Positions 47,755 to 59,964 of a DNA stretch of 64,000 bases are shown here, one piece after another. The DNA is from Epiperipatus broadwayi. Its lineage: Eukaryota; Onychophora; Udeonychophora; Euonychophora; Peripatidae. Within the stretch, counting starts at the first letter, position 1, and every line of letters starts with the position of its first letter. The notes under the pieces are model-generated. The model worked only from the letters and a program-made list of their open reading frames with translations. It had not been told where the DNA came from and made no database searches. Location of the stretch: assembly GCA_028023455.1 (NCBI GenBank), contig JAQFVV010012416.1:3205594-3269593 (forward strand), in the 5' to 3' direction. The position numbers and the translations under genes were made by a program.

Positions 47755-47990
47755 ATTATCATTTCAACCATTACTGATCCATTGCAGGATGAAAGTCTCA
47801 AGTTCAATCCATCTTCTCCAATCTCTAGCCTCTCTTTTCTATCCACCTCAAGACACTTCCTTATTTCATCCACCCACCTGATATGTGATCACTTTCTAGA
47901 TCTTATACAATTTTGTGAAATCCAGTTTAAGATTTCAACTATCCAACTATTATTATCTCTTCCAGAAATATACCCATTTACTTAGCATTA
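47755..47990 (-). pseudogene. RTE-type LINE ORF2 C-terminal remnant, copy 3
   Basis: CATTGCAGGATGAAAGTCTC, AGTTCAATCCATCTTCTCCA and CTTATTTCATCCACCCACCT match the other two C-terminal copies in order. It is shorter, ending near AAATATACCCATT. Frames are broken throughout. Confidence 0.75.
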
Positions 47991-47999
47991 ATTTAGAAA

Positions 48000-48705
48000 A
48001 TTATTTTTTTTAAAAAAAAAATATTTTTATAACCAATAATGAGAAAAGTGCTGTGGAAATCATAGAGAAGATACAGAATATTGATGACATATTTATAAAT
48101 GTAAATGCAAATCTAAAATCAGATCAGCAAAAGAATATTTAATGTTAATATAGGTATGAAATAAAATGGATGAAAAAATATCCTGAAATATAAAATGAAT
48201 AAATAAAATTGTAAAAAAAAGAGTGAAGTTGAGTATCCTATATTAAATCAAATATTCTCTTGTATGGCTAATTTTAGAAGAATAATGACTTTATATACTA
48301 TTGATTGCATCTTTTTATTAGTGTTTTTACAATTTTATTAAAATAAGCTAAATTATTATAAAATTGTAAGTGTAAAAGTATATATTTAAATGAACGTTAA
48401 ATGAAAATTATTCTGTTCTTATCTTAATAATTATTACTAACATTTATTATTAAATTCTTCATCATTATTAATCAATGTGTAACATTCATTTTGAATTATT
48501 TTAGATTTATTTTGGTGTCAGTCACATGTGTAAAAATTAAAGACTAAATTCATGATTTTAATTTCAAAATCCTGCAATGACGCACGCACTGATCCATGTT
48601 ATTATTATCTTGTTATTGTTTTATTAATAATTATCATTTATTTAAAATTAAATTTTGAGAAGACTGAAAATTATTTAATTAATCTCAGTGAAAGTAAGTA
48701 TTTTA
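48000..48705. other. AT-rich non-coding DNA
   Basis: No feature recognised. Confidence 0.5.
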
Positions 48706-48710
48706 AAAGG

Positions 48711-48750
48711 CCAACTGATGAGTGTTGGTTCAGCACGAAATGCATTTTGG
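48711..48750 (+). ncRNA. Minimal hammerhead ribozyme, family B, all core elements intact
   Basis: In order: CCAA (stem I), CUGAUGA (core), GUGUUG (stem II), GUU loop, CAGCAC (stem II, six pairs with one G-U), GAA, AUGCAU (self-complementary stem III), U as the unpaired cleavage-site base, UUGG (stem I). Every conserved hammerhead position fits: CUGANGA, GAAA, A15.1-U16.1 and a non-G H17. The predicted cut follows H17. The loop-less palindromic stem III suggests it would act best as a dimer or in tandem transcripts, as reported for minimal hammerheads of retrozymes and Penelope-like elements. Catalysis itself cannot be seen from sequence. Confidence 0.78.
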
Positions 48751-48759
48751 GGTTCATTT

Positions 48760-49535
48760 GTCTTTTATTATATCTTTATTAATATGAATTTAAAAAGAAT
48801 GAGGAAGTATGGAGGTGTTTATTATATCTATAAACGTTAAAAGCAGTGTGTAACATTTTCTCTTTTCTCTTATTCACCTCAATATGTCTATGTCTATTTA
48901 TCTTTTATATGTCTTGTTACCATTTTGACACCTTATAATATGCATAATAAATTAAACGAATGTAAGTGGATTGGATTAAAGAAGCTTAATTTATTAATCA
49001 GACACAACTAACATGTGACAAAATTACTAAAAGAAGCTCGAATGATTAAACCAGAGATATGGCAGGTTGAAAAAAAATTTAAGATTTATAATTAAATATT
49101 AATTAGTAATACTAGGATGTGATGGTAAGAAATAATATAAGTTTAATTATTGGGATAAATTATCACAGTTTTTATTTTAATGATAAAAAATTTAGAGGTT
49201 GCCCACAGAAAAGATGTTCAGATTAATAGAGTGGATGTAACCTCCCCACAAAAAGAGAAGTAAGTGACAATACAGCTGAAGAAGGAGATAATCTGGAATC
49301 TCACAGAATAAAAAACCTAGTATAGTAAACCAGTTTTTTAAATATTATAATCTTTTCAGGCAATATTGGTGCCTCACCCACTAAACATTTAAATAGTTTG
49401 CAAAGATATTTTAGATAAATACAATAATAGAAGAAGCAAACCTTACAATGGTCTGCAGCCATCTGTAAGAAACATTCAAAGTCTGGTGGGACTCCTTATT
49501 TACCCATCCACAGAATTTTAAGTGTTTTAAAATTA
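48760..49535. other. AT-rich non-coding DNA
   Basis: No feature recognised. Confidence 0.5.
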
Positions 49536-49539
49536 AAAC

Positions 49540-49835
49540 AGTAGCATTTCTCTTCATATAGCAATGTTACTCGGTGCAAGCCATAATAATCAATATATGC
49601 TAAAAGGTTTGTGCATGAAAATCTCTATCTAGTGTCTACTTATCCAATATCCCCAGACTAGTTTCTAATTTGTGGGCTTCATCAGTGAGGTGTCTTAGAT
49701 CTGAGAGAATTGCATCTAGATATTTGGATTTATTAGTATCCACCTTTTAACTTTATAGTTAACTATATAAATAGTCCAAAATAAAACATAAAAAAGTGTT
49801 TTCAATCTGAGCTTATTTGCTTGTACAGTCATACT
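49540..49835 (-). repeat. Family A arm A7
   Basis: ATGTTACTCGGTGCAAGCC, AAAAGGTTTGTGCATGAAA, hammerhead, ATCTGAGAGAATTGCATCTA in order. The matching right end (GGCGCTACTGTATGGAGAG) is at 50410, so the pair may be one foldback with an insert. Confidence 0.8.
49649..49693 (-). ncRNA. Hammerhead-like motif, family A, intact core
   Basis: CACCUCA, CUGAUGA, degraded stem II, GAAA, ACUAGU, C17, UGGGGAU. Stem I pairs well; stem II is poor. Confidence 0.52.
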
Positions 49836-49839
49836 TCTA

Positions 49840-50330
49840 AAATAAGGATTAGATTAAGGATTAGATATCAAGTATAAGATGTCAAAAGAAAAATGCCAGC
49901 CTGGAAAGATATACACTTCATTCTTCAGAAAACAAGAGGAAAAATTGAGGGTCCTAACAACTGGCCTGTTATCAGATTTCCAGCTCATGTAAATTGTGAG
50001 GCATAGTTTTCCAAACCACATAAGCGATTGAATGCATTTGACAGCTGTAAGCATGTATCTATTAAAAGAAAGTGGCTCTAAACCTCCATATAAAATTTCA
50101 TACAGAGAGAAAATGGCCTTAGCAATAATGCCATCCACTATGGGAAAGATAAGAGGGACCACCATCATAGAGGGGAAAAAACTCAAGTGGTGGTTCAACC
50201 AAAATGCGCATAATCATTTAAACCAGAAGTGAATATTATCACCATTCTGATCATGACTCTAAATCACCAAGGACAAGTTGCGATTATATTCCTGATAAAG
50301 AGTTAAAGAAAAAAAGTTAATATCCAGACT
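49840..50330. other. Unrecognised less AT-rich segment between family A arms
   Basis: About 490 bp with more even base use (for example CAACTGGCCTGTTATCAGAT) and overlapping short frames on both strands (114 codons at 49854-50198 minus, 66 codons at 50032-50232 plus). No domain recognised. It sits where the loop of a family A foldback would be. Confidence 0.4.
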
Positions 50331-50334
50331 GAAC

Positions 50335-50440
50335 TAGAGAAAAGGATTGGTATTAAACCACTAAACATTACATAATCACCATTCAATATGCTTACACAAG
50401 CTGTTTAAATAGAGGCGCTACTGTATGGAGAGTTATATTC
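50335..50440. repeat. Family A outer-end fragment (A8)
   Basis: AACATTACATAATCACCATT and TACTGTATGGAGAGTT are the two outer words of the family, with the middle lost. Confidence 0.7.
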
Positions 50441-51730
50441 TGAATAGAGGAAATAAGAAAGATTGGTTTTATCATTGGCATGAGGATGCAATATGTTTAT
50501 GATGTTTCATGGAGTAGTATCAGCACTACCCATTTTAAAATTCATAGAAACTAGCCTTTAAGTCCCAAAAAATAAGCAAGGCTCAATCTTTATACCTGAT
50601 ATTGTGGTTGTTTGTCATAAACAGTACTATATCATGAACCATTGAGCTCTAAATCTTATGAGTTTCTCTTGAACAAAACCTAATACTATTAAAGATCTTT
50701 TTTTCTTTTAGATTTCAGGTTTTAAGTTGTTTATTGTGCTTAAAATGATTTACCTTCCTGGTATTCACATTGAATTGTGTATTTATATTTTGATGCTTTA
50801 ATTTTTCTACATATTCCAGAATTGCAAATTGTATTCACAGAATCCAAATTGTTGAAAGTCCACCAGAATAAACAGCTGAGCATGATAAAAAAAAATAGAT
50901 AATTAAATGTATTCATATGTCATAAAATGTAATTTGACCTAGTTTTACTCTCCATCTTGAATGGTGATATTGCAGCCTTTTCTAATTGGCAACAAATATA
51001 AATATAAAGTCATTATAAATATGTACAGGCTGGGAGAGAGAGGCTTACGTGAATTCCCTTAGTAACGATAGAATGTTGCAGTATGTGTTCACTTTTTAAA
51101 TGTTTTACGTCTCTTTATTAAAAGAAAAAGGAGGAATAACAGACTAAAGTCTCATTCATTGAAGTTGTTAAAATTAAAAATTAAACAAAAGATTATCCGG
51201 TATAAAAATGAATATTAAACATAGTTTGTTTCAAAACAAATTCAACTTTGTAAAAAAGCAATATTTTTCTGTTTTTTTTTCTCTGTGTATTTTTAGATTT
51301 TAAGATTTAGAAAAAATTGTTTTTTATCAAAAAACCTATAAGGTAATATGATTTTGAAGGGAAACTATTTAGAATGTTTGATAACACATTTTTGAAACAT
51401 GATGATAATTAGCTATAAAAGAGCCTTGATAATTAATTTAAGAACATATTTTACTAGCAGAGTGAACCAAGTGTCCTGCCTTCTGAATTGAAGTTAGTAT
51501 ACAGCAAGCTATATATTTGGCAGTGGGAGAAGAATATCATCAAGTGGGTGAGAAAATAACTATAAAATGACAAGCAAATTAAATATTTTTACCATTGTAA
51601 TGTGAATTGCTAATGCTCTTTTAAGGCTCCCTAAAATTACAAAAATCCTGTTCTATTTTGAAAGAAAATGCCCATTGCTATTTGAAAAATGTGGGCCTTA
51701 TTTACAGATTTGAATAACATTTGGTGATTC
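50441..51730. other. AT-rich non-coding DNA
   Basis: No feature recognised. Confidence 0.5.
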
Positions 51731-51732
51731 AA

Positions 51733-51795
51733 AGGCAAAACTCTCCATACAGTATAGTATAGAGAAGGTGATCATGTGATGTTTGGTGATTCCTT
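51733..51795. repeat. Family A terminal remnant (A9)
   Basis: GGCAAAACTCTCCATACAGT joins almost directly to GGTGATCATGTGATGTTTGG, leaving only the outer ends. Confidence 0.75.
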
Positions 51796-52069
51796 CCAAA
51801 AATTCTACAGTGAAAAATCATTAAAGAAAAAACATACAGATGTTGACTACTCTAACTCAAAGTCTGATTATATAATCGAGTTTGCCAATTTAAGCAATAA
51901 ATTGACTTAATGACTTGTTTACCACCTGAAATAAGGAAAACCAAAGATAAATATCAACTTTCAGTCATTTGTCAGCCTGAAATCAGAAGCATCGAGGATA
52001 CACACAAACACATGGAGTTATTAACATTTCTCTTTTTTACATGTAATATCTTTATAAATATATTGAATA

Positions 52070-52190
52070 ACCTCAATACTACCACATATTCTTTTAAATT
52101 CATATAAATAAAGGTACAATAAAAGACAAATGATCCCAAGATGCATTTTGTGGTGAAGCAGCACTCATCAGTTGATCCATTTTTATTCAC
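52070..52190 (-). repeat. Family B fragment
   Basis: AATAACCTCAATACTACCAC, TCCCAAGATGCATTTTG and GCACTCATCAGTTGATCC match 3440-3574. Confidence 0.8.
52136..52178 (-). ncRNA. Hammerhead-like motif, family B, G12 lost
   Basis: Core CUGAUGA, stem II GUGCUG/CACCAC mostly paired, AAAA for GAAA, stem III AUGCAU, C17, UUGG facing UCAA. Confidence 0.5.
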
Positions 52191-53170
52191 TAACAATAAA
52201 TAATGAATTTTCACAAAACAAATGCCAAATTCTTGAACATTTACATTTGATAACATTCTCTTTAAATGAACACATTAATAATTATTATCAATTATGTATT
52301 CAGTCTAGAGATTGCCATTTCATTTTTAAATCAGATATAAACATTAAACTTAATTATGTGACAATGTCTAATTAATAACTATTTAATCATAAACATTAAT
52401 GTATTCATTTAGAGATAATATTATCAAATATCATCATCATCTGCCTGATTTGACAGTAGGTGGCAGTGTGGATGAACTGCCTGATTCAATACAGACACAT
52501 TCGTATTATTTTACATTAGCCACTTGATATTTTAATACCTACATAATATATTGCATTCTTACATCTAGATTGCTTTTAGTATACAAAGAAAATCTTGCTT
52601 GTTCATATTGTAATGTTGATTAAATAGTGTTCCAGTAATAATATACATAATAATTATTTTGCTATTTTTTTATTTTCAAAAAAGATTCAATATTCCATAA
52701 ATCAGTATTTTATGGGAGGCTAATCTACAATCCATAAACAGTTACATAGTCTTTGGAATTCTTTTAAATGGGAATATATTTTTTTACAAAACATTGAAGA
52801 AGAAGTGTATAAGACTAATACTCTACATAATCATTTATAAATTTGCCTTTATGTAGAAACATAATAACATTACCTACACTATAACATATGTTAAGTTTTC
52901 TGCCAAATGGCAAGGAGGGTACGTAGACAATTAAGTACTATAACCAAACAATATCACACAATATTCATCACCATCATTAATTGTAATTTGCCTCTATAAT
53001 TTATTCTAGAACCTCAATATTAGAGCATCATAAACTTTTCTAATGCCCACATCATTAATATGCAAATTAATTCAATATATTTTTTTAATAATATTTTTAT
53101 TTTAACATATTGTTGCAGTTTTAACTCACTTTTAGTCTTTATCCAAAAATACAAGGAAATCCAAGCTATT
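52191..53170. other. AT-rich non-coding DNA
   Basis: TAGGTGGCAGTGTGG at 52459 is an isolated less AT-rich word. Confidence 0.5.
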
Positions 53171-53176
53171 AAGATA

Positions 53177-53418
53177 CAAAAAGTTTCTGAATGTATGGAT
53201 TTTTTTCTTCTAAAGTACAGGCTTTTTCATATTGCACTCCAACATGTAATATAGAGGGTTTGAACTCAGACTTTTACACAACCCTCAACTATCCATGCTA
53301 TCTCATATTGCTGACACACTTGATCAATATGTGTGTGCAATCAAGTATGTCAGCAGTATGAGATAGAGTGGATAGTTGAGGGTCATGTGAAAGTCTAAGT
53401 TCAAAAAGTTTCTGAATG
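53177..53418. mobile_element. Short family B foldback flanked by 17-bp direct repeats
   Basis: CAAAAAGTTTCTGAATG occurs at 53177-53193 and 53402-53418. The 208-bp insert between them holds an inverted repeat: TTTGAACTCAGACTTTTACA and CAACTATCCATGCTATCTCA mirror GAGATAGAGTGGATAGTTGA and GTGAAAGTCTAAGTTC, joined near ATCAATATGTGTG. These are the outer words of family B; the ribozyme section is absent. About 60 bp left of the palindrome is unpaired, as in the insertion at 6176. Confidence 0.82.
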
Positions 53419-54540
53419 AATTTGAAATATATCACCGATCATGAAGCATAGAAAAGTTTTATTTTATAAAATGCATATAAACAGAAATATAGTTAAGTTA
53501 TATTTAATACAGATTGTGTGATTTAAGCAGTCGGTATGATTAAATTTTCCATTATAAAAAGCATAAACGACCTCAGCATAAACTTCAGTAATACAAATCA
53601 TGAAGCCCTTTTATAACATAGTATACAAAAACATTTTCCTGCATAACTGCTTATTAAAAGTTTAAGTGAATAAAAGATTAATGCATCTTCAATTGAATGT
53701 AAATAAATTTGAAAAAAAATGTCTGCTCTAATCAGCATGTATAATACTTATTTTTTTTTATTACAGCTTCCCTTCTATATGAAACAAATTGACATATCAC
53801 TGTACAATACACATGCATTTCAGAAATAATTTTATTCTACAGCTAACTTAAAGCATTACTAGCAATCCAGACAATTATAAAAACTTTAACTTACATAGAT
53901 GCTGTAATGGTGGCCAATTCAATATCAAAGTGTGAATATTTATCACTATAATTGCTTGCTATAAATTAATTAGTTTGTAATAATAAGAATCTCTGATCTG
54001 GTTTTGATAACTATTGAACTATGTTGGAATAGACTAATTTATAGTAAGAAATTACAAAACTAAATATTCACACTTTGGTGCCAAGTTTTTTATTATTTTA
54101 GTATAAAATATAAGTCAAGCATCTGTTATGTTTATGTGGATTATTGATAGTGCTTCAGGCAGCTGAAGAAAGATGGTATTCTAAAATGCATGAATTCTGC
54201 TTTGTGGTTTAGAAAGTTTTTCCATGCAATATGACCACCACAGCAAAAACATTATGTACAATGATTGGAGTATCTGATATGTCTTCAAATATTTATTAGA
54301 AGAATAAATTCTTCATAAAAACACCATAAAAAACCATATTGCACATTAAAAAATAGATATAGATATGAAACATTATATCTAACTGAATTGTATAAATTTC
54401 CAAACATTTTGCAGAAAATAGTACAACTATTGATACTTGTTTGTATGATCTAAACATATTCATAATTAAATCATAAAGAGTGAATTATTATTCCTAATGC
54501 AAATGTTGAAAATAACTCAAATAAATATAAATATTTGAAA
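53419..54540. other. AT-rich non-coding DNA
   Basis: TATTCACACTTTG / CAAAGTGTGAATA words near 53925 and 54065 form a wide inverted pair of about 150 bp. Confidence 0.5.
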
Positions 54541-54549
54541 TATAGGCAC

Positions 54550-54615
54550 TCTTCACATACCTGGAGATTAATTGTAAATATAGGGGATTTGAACTGAGTT
54601 CAAATTTCCTATATT
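54550..54615. repeat. Palindrome of two family B ends
   Basis: TATAGGGGATTTGAACT meets AGTTCAAATTTCCTATA head to head; the left flank CATACCTGGAG matches the mirrored flank at 32605. Confidence 0.85.
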
Positions 54616-55690
54616 TCCAATGAGATATGATGTTTTGTTTAGTATATAACAAAGTATTAATTTTATTAATGAGATTATTTAAACTCACTCTATCAGATCA
54701 TTATAAACACAAATTATCATTTTCTATCAATTCTACTAGTTTCTCTTTAAAATATCTATATTTTTAAATGAATTTTCTAATAAAATATCAATAAAATGAA
54801 CTGAAAGAAAATGTTTGCATATGAATTTAATGTAAACAAATAATGTAAATTATATTAGTAAACAATTGTTAATTTTAAAAATTATAATTGATAAATAATT
54901 TAATCAAAATTATATTTTACAAAAAATATCATTATTATTGTTTATTGTATATTTATACATTAACAAAATAGAAACATAATTTTATAAAATATGTAAATTT
55001 ATTCTGAAAAAATAGCAAATGATAATATATTGAACAATTTTTATAATTATTACTTAATCCTATCTAAGGGTGAAAAACTATTCAAACTCATTACCCAATA
55101 ATTATTAATATTATCTTCTTTACATTTATCTATGAGAAGCTGATGGAGTAACTTCTAAACTGCAGTGGGCTATTTATTAAAATGATGGTTTGACCTATAT
55201 TTATATTTTTTAAACTTCTGGTGAAGGCTGCAAAAACAGTTGAAATGTACTTGAATAAAATGCAATAAAAGTAATAAAGCATTCTATATATAATTCATTT
55301 AGATAAGTATAAAGCTACCTGGACTCAATAGCAAACAATTTCTGCTCAAAGGTCTCTTTATTAACTGCAGAAGAATATTGAAGAAAAATGCCTTACTCAT
55401 CAAATTATTCAACAATTCAGAGATAAGACTTTTGAGCATTTTTCCACCCTTGTTTTACTCTAGCTCGGACTAGAATATCCATTTATCAATTAATATTGAC
55501 AGTCATTGAATTGACTAAAAACTTGTTACTATCCAAAAGAAAATTCTGAGACTGACTGGCACCTAAAAGAATTTTTATATTTTAGGGTAATCCAGATTTA
55601 ACTTAGGTAGTGAATGGCAGGCAGTTGCATTCCATTACATGATCCTTCTACCATTACACTTGCACTTATAGTTAACAAGATGTATATTTA
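54616..55690. other. AT-rich non-coding DNA
   Basis: No feature recognised. Confidence 0.5.
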
Positions 55691-55698
55691 ATAAATGT

Positions 55699-55795
55699 AA
55701 CTGCCCTCTAGCGGCCATGGCCAATAACTTCTTTCAGTAAGAAACTATTTTCTTAATGTAAAAGGTTATTGAACATGGCAACTAGAGGGCAGTTC
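55699..55795. repeat. 97-bp hairpin with GC-richer ends
   Basis: AACTGCCCTCTAGCGGCCAT and GGCCAATAACTT pair with AAGGTTATTGAACATGGCA and ACTAGAGGGCAGTT. Small non-coding transposon of MITE type is plausible; no target duplication could be settled. Confidence 0.88.
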
Positions 55796-55799
55796 AAAT

Positions 55800-56680
55800 A
55801 TTAATTTAAAAAAAGACGAACAGAATATTTAATTACCACATCATCTTACATATATATATAATCAAAATATTAACATGATTTTGTAAAATGTGTAAATGTA
55901 TATTTAAATAATAATAAATATGAATATTAATAGTTATTTTAGTAAATAAAAATAATCACATAGTAATTGGCTCAAGATGTCATTTGATATTCCAGCACCC
56001 TAGCGGTAAAATGATCATTTAATAATTTCAAATAGTTTTTAAATTTACATAACACTGCTGAGAATTAAACCTGTAACTTGATTTAATGGAATAGTAAAGA
56101 GAAGGACTCAAAAACTAAAAGTCTCTTGATTCAACCCTGTTTTTTCTAGTACTTGAACATTGCATGACTTTCTGAATGATGAACCTTGTGATTTTTGATC
56201 ATTGATTAAAATTTAACACCTGAAAATACAGCTCAGGTAAATTTCATTTTTCATGGTTTAGTGAAGAGATAGCATAAAGCAATGGTTAGCGAAGCATCCC
56301 TGAATTCCAGCAATGTATCAATTTTAGTACTCAACAATCTATTTAATTTATTTAAATCATATATATATATATTAAACTCTAAAGATTACAAACATTATGT
56401 AGATGAATAAAAAAACATTTAAAAATTATAGAGCAATTTGTAATTTATTTGGATAAATATAACAATTGTCTATAAACTATATGACATGATCTGAATAAAA
56501 TTTACATTTTACAAAACATATCAGCTACCAATTATTTTTTATCATATATACACAGAAGAATCATTATAGCCAATAGATATTATTTTATTGCATATTACTG
56601 TAAAATGGAAATAAATATAATCCATTATATTACTTATTGCATATAAATAAATATTTTAAAAAGTTGTACACAATAAATAT
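55800..56680. other. AT-rich non-coding DNA
   Basis: No gene seen. Confidence 0.5.
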
Positions 56681-56684
56681 TCAT

Positions 56685-56865
56685 TAAAAACCAGTCAACA
56701 CTTAGACAATCCCAATATCAATAATAATAAATAATTTCTAATTGCTGCCATGGCAACCTCCTTTTGGAATCTCACCCTTATTAATGGTCTATATACTTAT
56801 ATAGGCACTAAAGATTGCAACTTGACCACAGAGATTGAAATTATTAATACAAAGATGTTAAAATT
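56685..56865. repeat. Single arm of foldback family F
   Basis: CAATCCCAATATCAATAATA, ATGGCAACCTCCTTTTGGAA and AAGATTGCAACTTGACCACA match the left arm of 13448-13853; no right arm is present. Confidence 0.88.
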
Positions 56866-57235
56866 ATAGTAATCAATAAAACAAGTCATATATAGTGTGA
56901 TATTGCTTTTATAAGCTTGTATTTACAAATATGTAATATAGAGAGCTGAAACAAGCTTTTAATTTATACGTGCAGTAAGAGAAAATATTTAAAATCTCTA
57001 CCTAGAATGTTCTTATCCCTAGACCAATCACAAACTTCTTTAAACAGGTGAATAAAATCTATTCTGAATGCAGACTAACAAATAGTCAATCATAACATTA
57101 CAAAGTGCAATTATAAATTTCAAATTGCACCCAAAGTATTACTTAAATAACAAATACAATAATGCTCAAAGTTAAATATTATTAGTAGTATATTATATTT
57201 TATAATAAATATTATATTATTTAACACTTTCAAGT
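56866..57235. other. AT-rich non-coding DNA
   Basis: No feature recognised. Confidence 0.5.
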
Positions 57236-57239
57236 CAAA

Positions 57240-57690
57240 AGAAACAATTATTTTGTTGTGAGACTTCAATGTGAGAGTGGGAGATACAAGAACAAATGAT
57301 AACTATAAAATGTAATAGGAAAATATGGAATTGGCAAGAAAAAGACAAAGGAGAAGAGCTCATGCAGTTTGCTATTGAAATAAACTTTATAATAATGAAT
57401 AGCATCATCACCTCTTCCTATGGATAGCATCTATTAATATTTATACAAATTAAATAGATTATGTTTTAATTCAAAATAGTTAATGATAAAGAGTTTCTAA
57501 TACCAAGACTACTTTTGATATAAAATAAAATTCTGATCACAGTTTTCTATGGACAGAATTAACTAAGCAGTATCAATGAAAACAACATATAAAAACAGTG
57601 GAATACCCAGAAACATCAGTTTTCAAAATAAAGCAGCCAAAAAACAATCAAATCTATATTAATAAATGACTACCCTATAAACTATTCAGA
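57240..57690 (+). pseudogene. RTE-type LINE endonuclease-domain remnant
   Basis: Plus-strand frames show DFNVRVGDTRTND (about 57265-57305), IDYVLIQNS (about 57445-57480) and SDHSFLWTEL (about 57533-57565), the order of the apurinic-type endonuclease of RTE elements (GDFN, QIDY, SDH). The glycine before DFN is a stop and other stops occur. The element breaks off near 57690, before RT. It may belong to the same family as the three C-terminal pieces but does not overlap them. Confidence 0.8.
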
Positions 57691-57925
57691 ACATGTAAAC
57701 TATAAATAAGTAACAAAGAATTTTTTTTTCTTTGCTGTGTAGCATATCTAATATTATATTAAATAAAGGAGAGAAAATAAAAGGGAATACAATTTAATGC
57801 ATCACATGACAAAAAAAAACATCAAATGATCTTAACTTACACATTGTTATTCACTAGCAAAATGGTCTATTCTCATTATTTTTATGCCATCTAGTGTAAG
57901 TCTTAGTAATGAATAGAGCCAGATA
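57691..57925. other. AT-rich non-coding DNA
   Basis: No feature recognised. Confidence 0.5.
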
Positions 57926-57929
57926 GAAT

Positions 57930-58065
57930 AGTTAATAAATTCCTTATCCAGTGCTTTCTCACTTATATAACCCATAAGCTAGAAACGAATCTGAAAATAT
58001 TTGGATAGAATAGTACAAAATAAGGGTTTAATAAGCATTACTATCTGATACCTATTAATTACAAA
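57930..58065 (+). repeat. Diverged family A-like repeat, ribozyme decayed
   Basis: CATAAGCTAGAAACGAATCT keeps the stem II 3' side and GAAAC but CUGAUGA is gone; flanks match 11990-12170. Confidence 0.5.
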
Positions 58066-58344
58066 GTTTAAATTAAATGACATAAAAGTAGTGAGAACAG
58101 AAGACTTTGATAAATGAATTGTAGTTAAACTAAAATCTGTCATTATGCATAATAATTTATAACATTCATAAAAAATATATATGTAACACAGTAAGAAAAT
58201 GAAACGTTAAAAGAATCTTTTGTATTAAATAATACATTTATTGTTGTGTAACATTTTTCAGTTTTCTTTATTTATATATATTTATACATTAAACTATTAG
58301 CACATGTGTGAAGGTTAGTTTCCTTTCATGAGATTACATATAAA

Positions 58345-58595
58345 AATAGGTAAAACTCTCCACACAGTAGTGCCACTCAGTGCAAGCCACTGATGAAAGC
58401 CACAAGCTAGAAACTAATCCGGGATATTGGATGAGTAGGCATTAAATAGGAATTTTATGCACAAGCCTTCTGGCATCAATTGATTACTCTGGCTTGCACT
58501 GAGTGGCACTACTGTATGGAGAGTTTTGCCTGTTTTAATAACAGTTATAAGCAAGCATAAGAAATGATGATCATGTGATGTTTAGAGATTACATA
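58345..58595. repeat. Family A copy A10, left arm shortened
   Basis: Left end AAAACTCTCCACACAGTAGT joins at GTGCAAGCC straight to the plus-strand ribozyme of the right arm, which then runs to CTGTATGGAGAGTTTTGCCT and ends at GATGATCATGTGATG. Confidence 0.85.
58386..58424 (+). ncRNA. Hammerhead-like motif, family A
   Basis: Core CUGAUGA, stem II AGC/GCU, GAAA, imperfect stem III ACUAAU, C17. Stem I is lost because the upstream arm is deleted. Confidence 0.5.
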
Positions 58596-58599
58596 TGCA

Positions 58600-59960
58600 T
58601 ACATTGCTAAGTTATTTATTGCCCTATGTAGATAATATTTTAAGCTTAAACTCATCATTGTTATATTTTTAAATCTATACTTTACAGACTCATGAGATCT
58701 ATTGTGACTGAACCAGTCTCTTCATTTATACCATGTCATCATATGAATTCCAAATGTTTTTTACTATGGTAATGTATTTATCCAACATACATTACATCAG
58801 TTTACATTATATATTGGTAATAACAATATGTTAATAAATAATCATTAACTTTCTTTTATCAAGTTAGAAAATATTATATCTCTTTAATCCCAGATTGTAA
58901 TTTTTATCTTTATATATATATATATATGCTTAATCATGTTTTCCTTATTCAATGTTTTACATTTTTTAATGCACAAAACATTGTATATTTTTAAAACACA
59001 AACTGTAATTTTTATTCTTTAAAATTTGAGCTAATTAAAAAGGCTAGTCAAATTAAAAGGTGTATTAGAAGTTATTAACATTTCCCCAGTGTTTACATTC
59101 ATACAGTGTTAAATTGAAAGTATAAGAAAGGCAAATTTTGTTTCAAAAATTTGAAATCTTGTACATGAATGACAAACATTAAAATGTTAAATAAACTATA
59201 TTTGACTTTTAATAAAAGTAAAAATTTATAATTGCGATCAAGAAATGAAATAATCTTTAATATGATAAAAGATATTTGGTGATCAATTATGTACTTATTT
59301 ATTTAAAGTTCATAAGTATTAATGTGTGTGCTATAAATACAATGCCTATAGAGTAAATTAATATGCAATATATATATAAATTTGTTGTAGGTGAAGATTC
59401 CTCAACTCACATAAACGGTATTAAAATCTCACAGAAATTTGTATAATTAATAGTAAAACAAATGAGTTTTTATATAAGTTTTAAAATTATTTGTGTGGTA
59501 ATTGAAAAATCTTTATCCTCAACAACTTTTCAGAGTTTACATTACACATTTCTAATATGTATGTCTGTGTGTTTTGATTTACATGTGTAATGTAAACATA
59601 GCTTTAAAATACAAAAAAGAACATATTACATCTATGTAAAAAGCAATGATGTGAGATATAAAATGGTAGCTTAAATTATCATGTTACTTGTATGTAAAGC
59701 AATATTGGCTTTTTGTTGCACTGAGCAAGCCAAATCTTTGATCTCCCTCTCTCTCCCACATCACACTAACTGAGGGATTTGAAACCAAAAGCACGGACAG
59801 TTCCGTCTTACCCATAAATAATGTCAAAATTATTTTTAAAAAAATTCACACCAATATAATCAATTAGCATTGCACATCTTTAACCAATCAGCACCTTAGG
59901 CCTATTTGTGTACTCTACTAATACCGATATATATATATATAATGTATATTTTTTGATTAA
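58600..59960. other. AT-rich non-coding DNA
   Basis: A hairpin GTTTACATTACACAT / ACATGTGTAATGTAAAC lies at 59534-59597. A segment richer in C near 59740-59810 is unexplained. Confidence 0.5.
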
Positions 59961-59964
59961 AACA

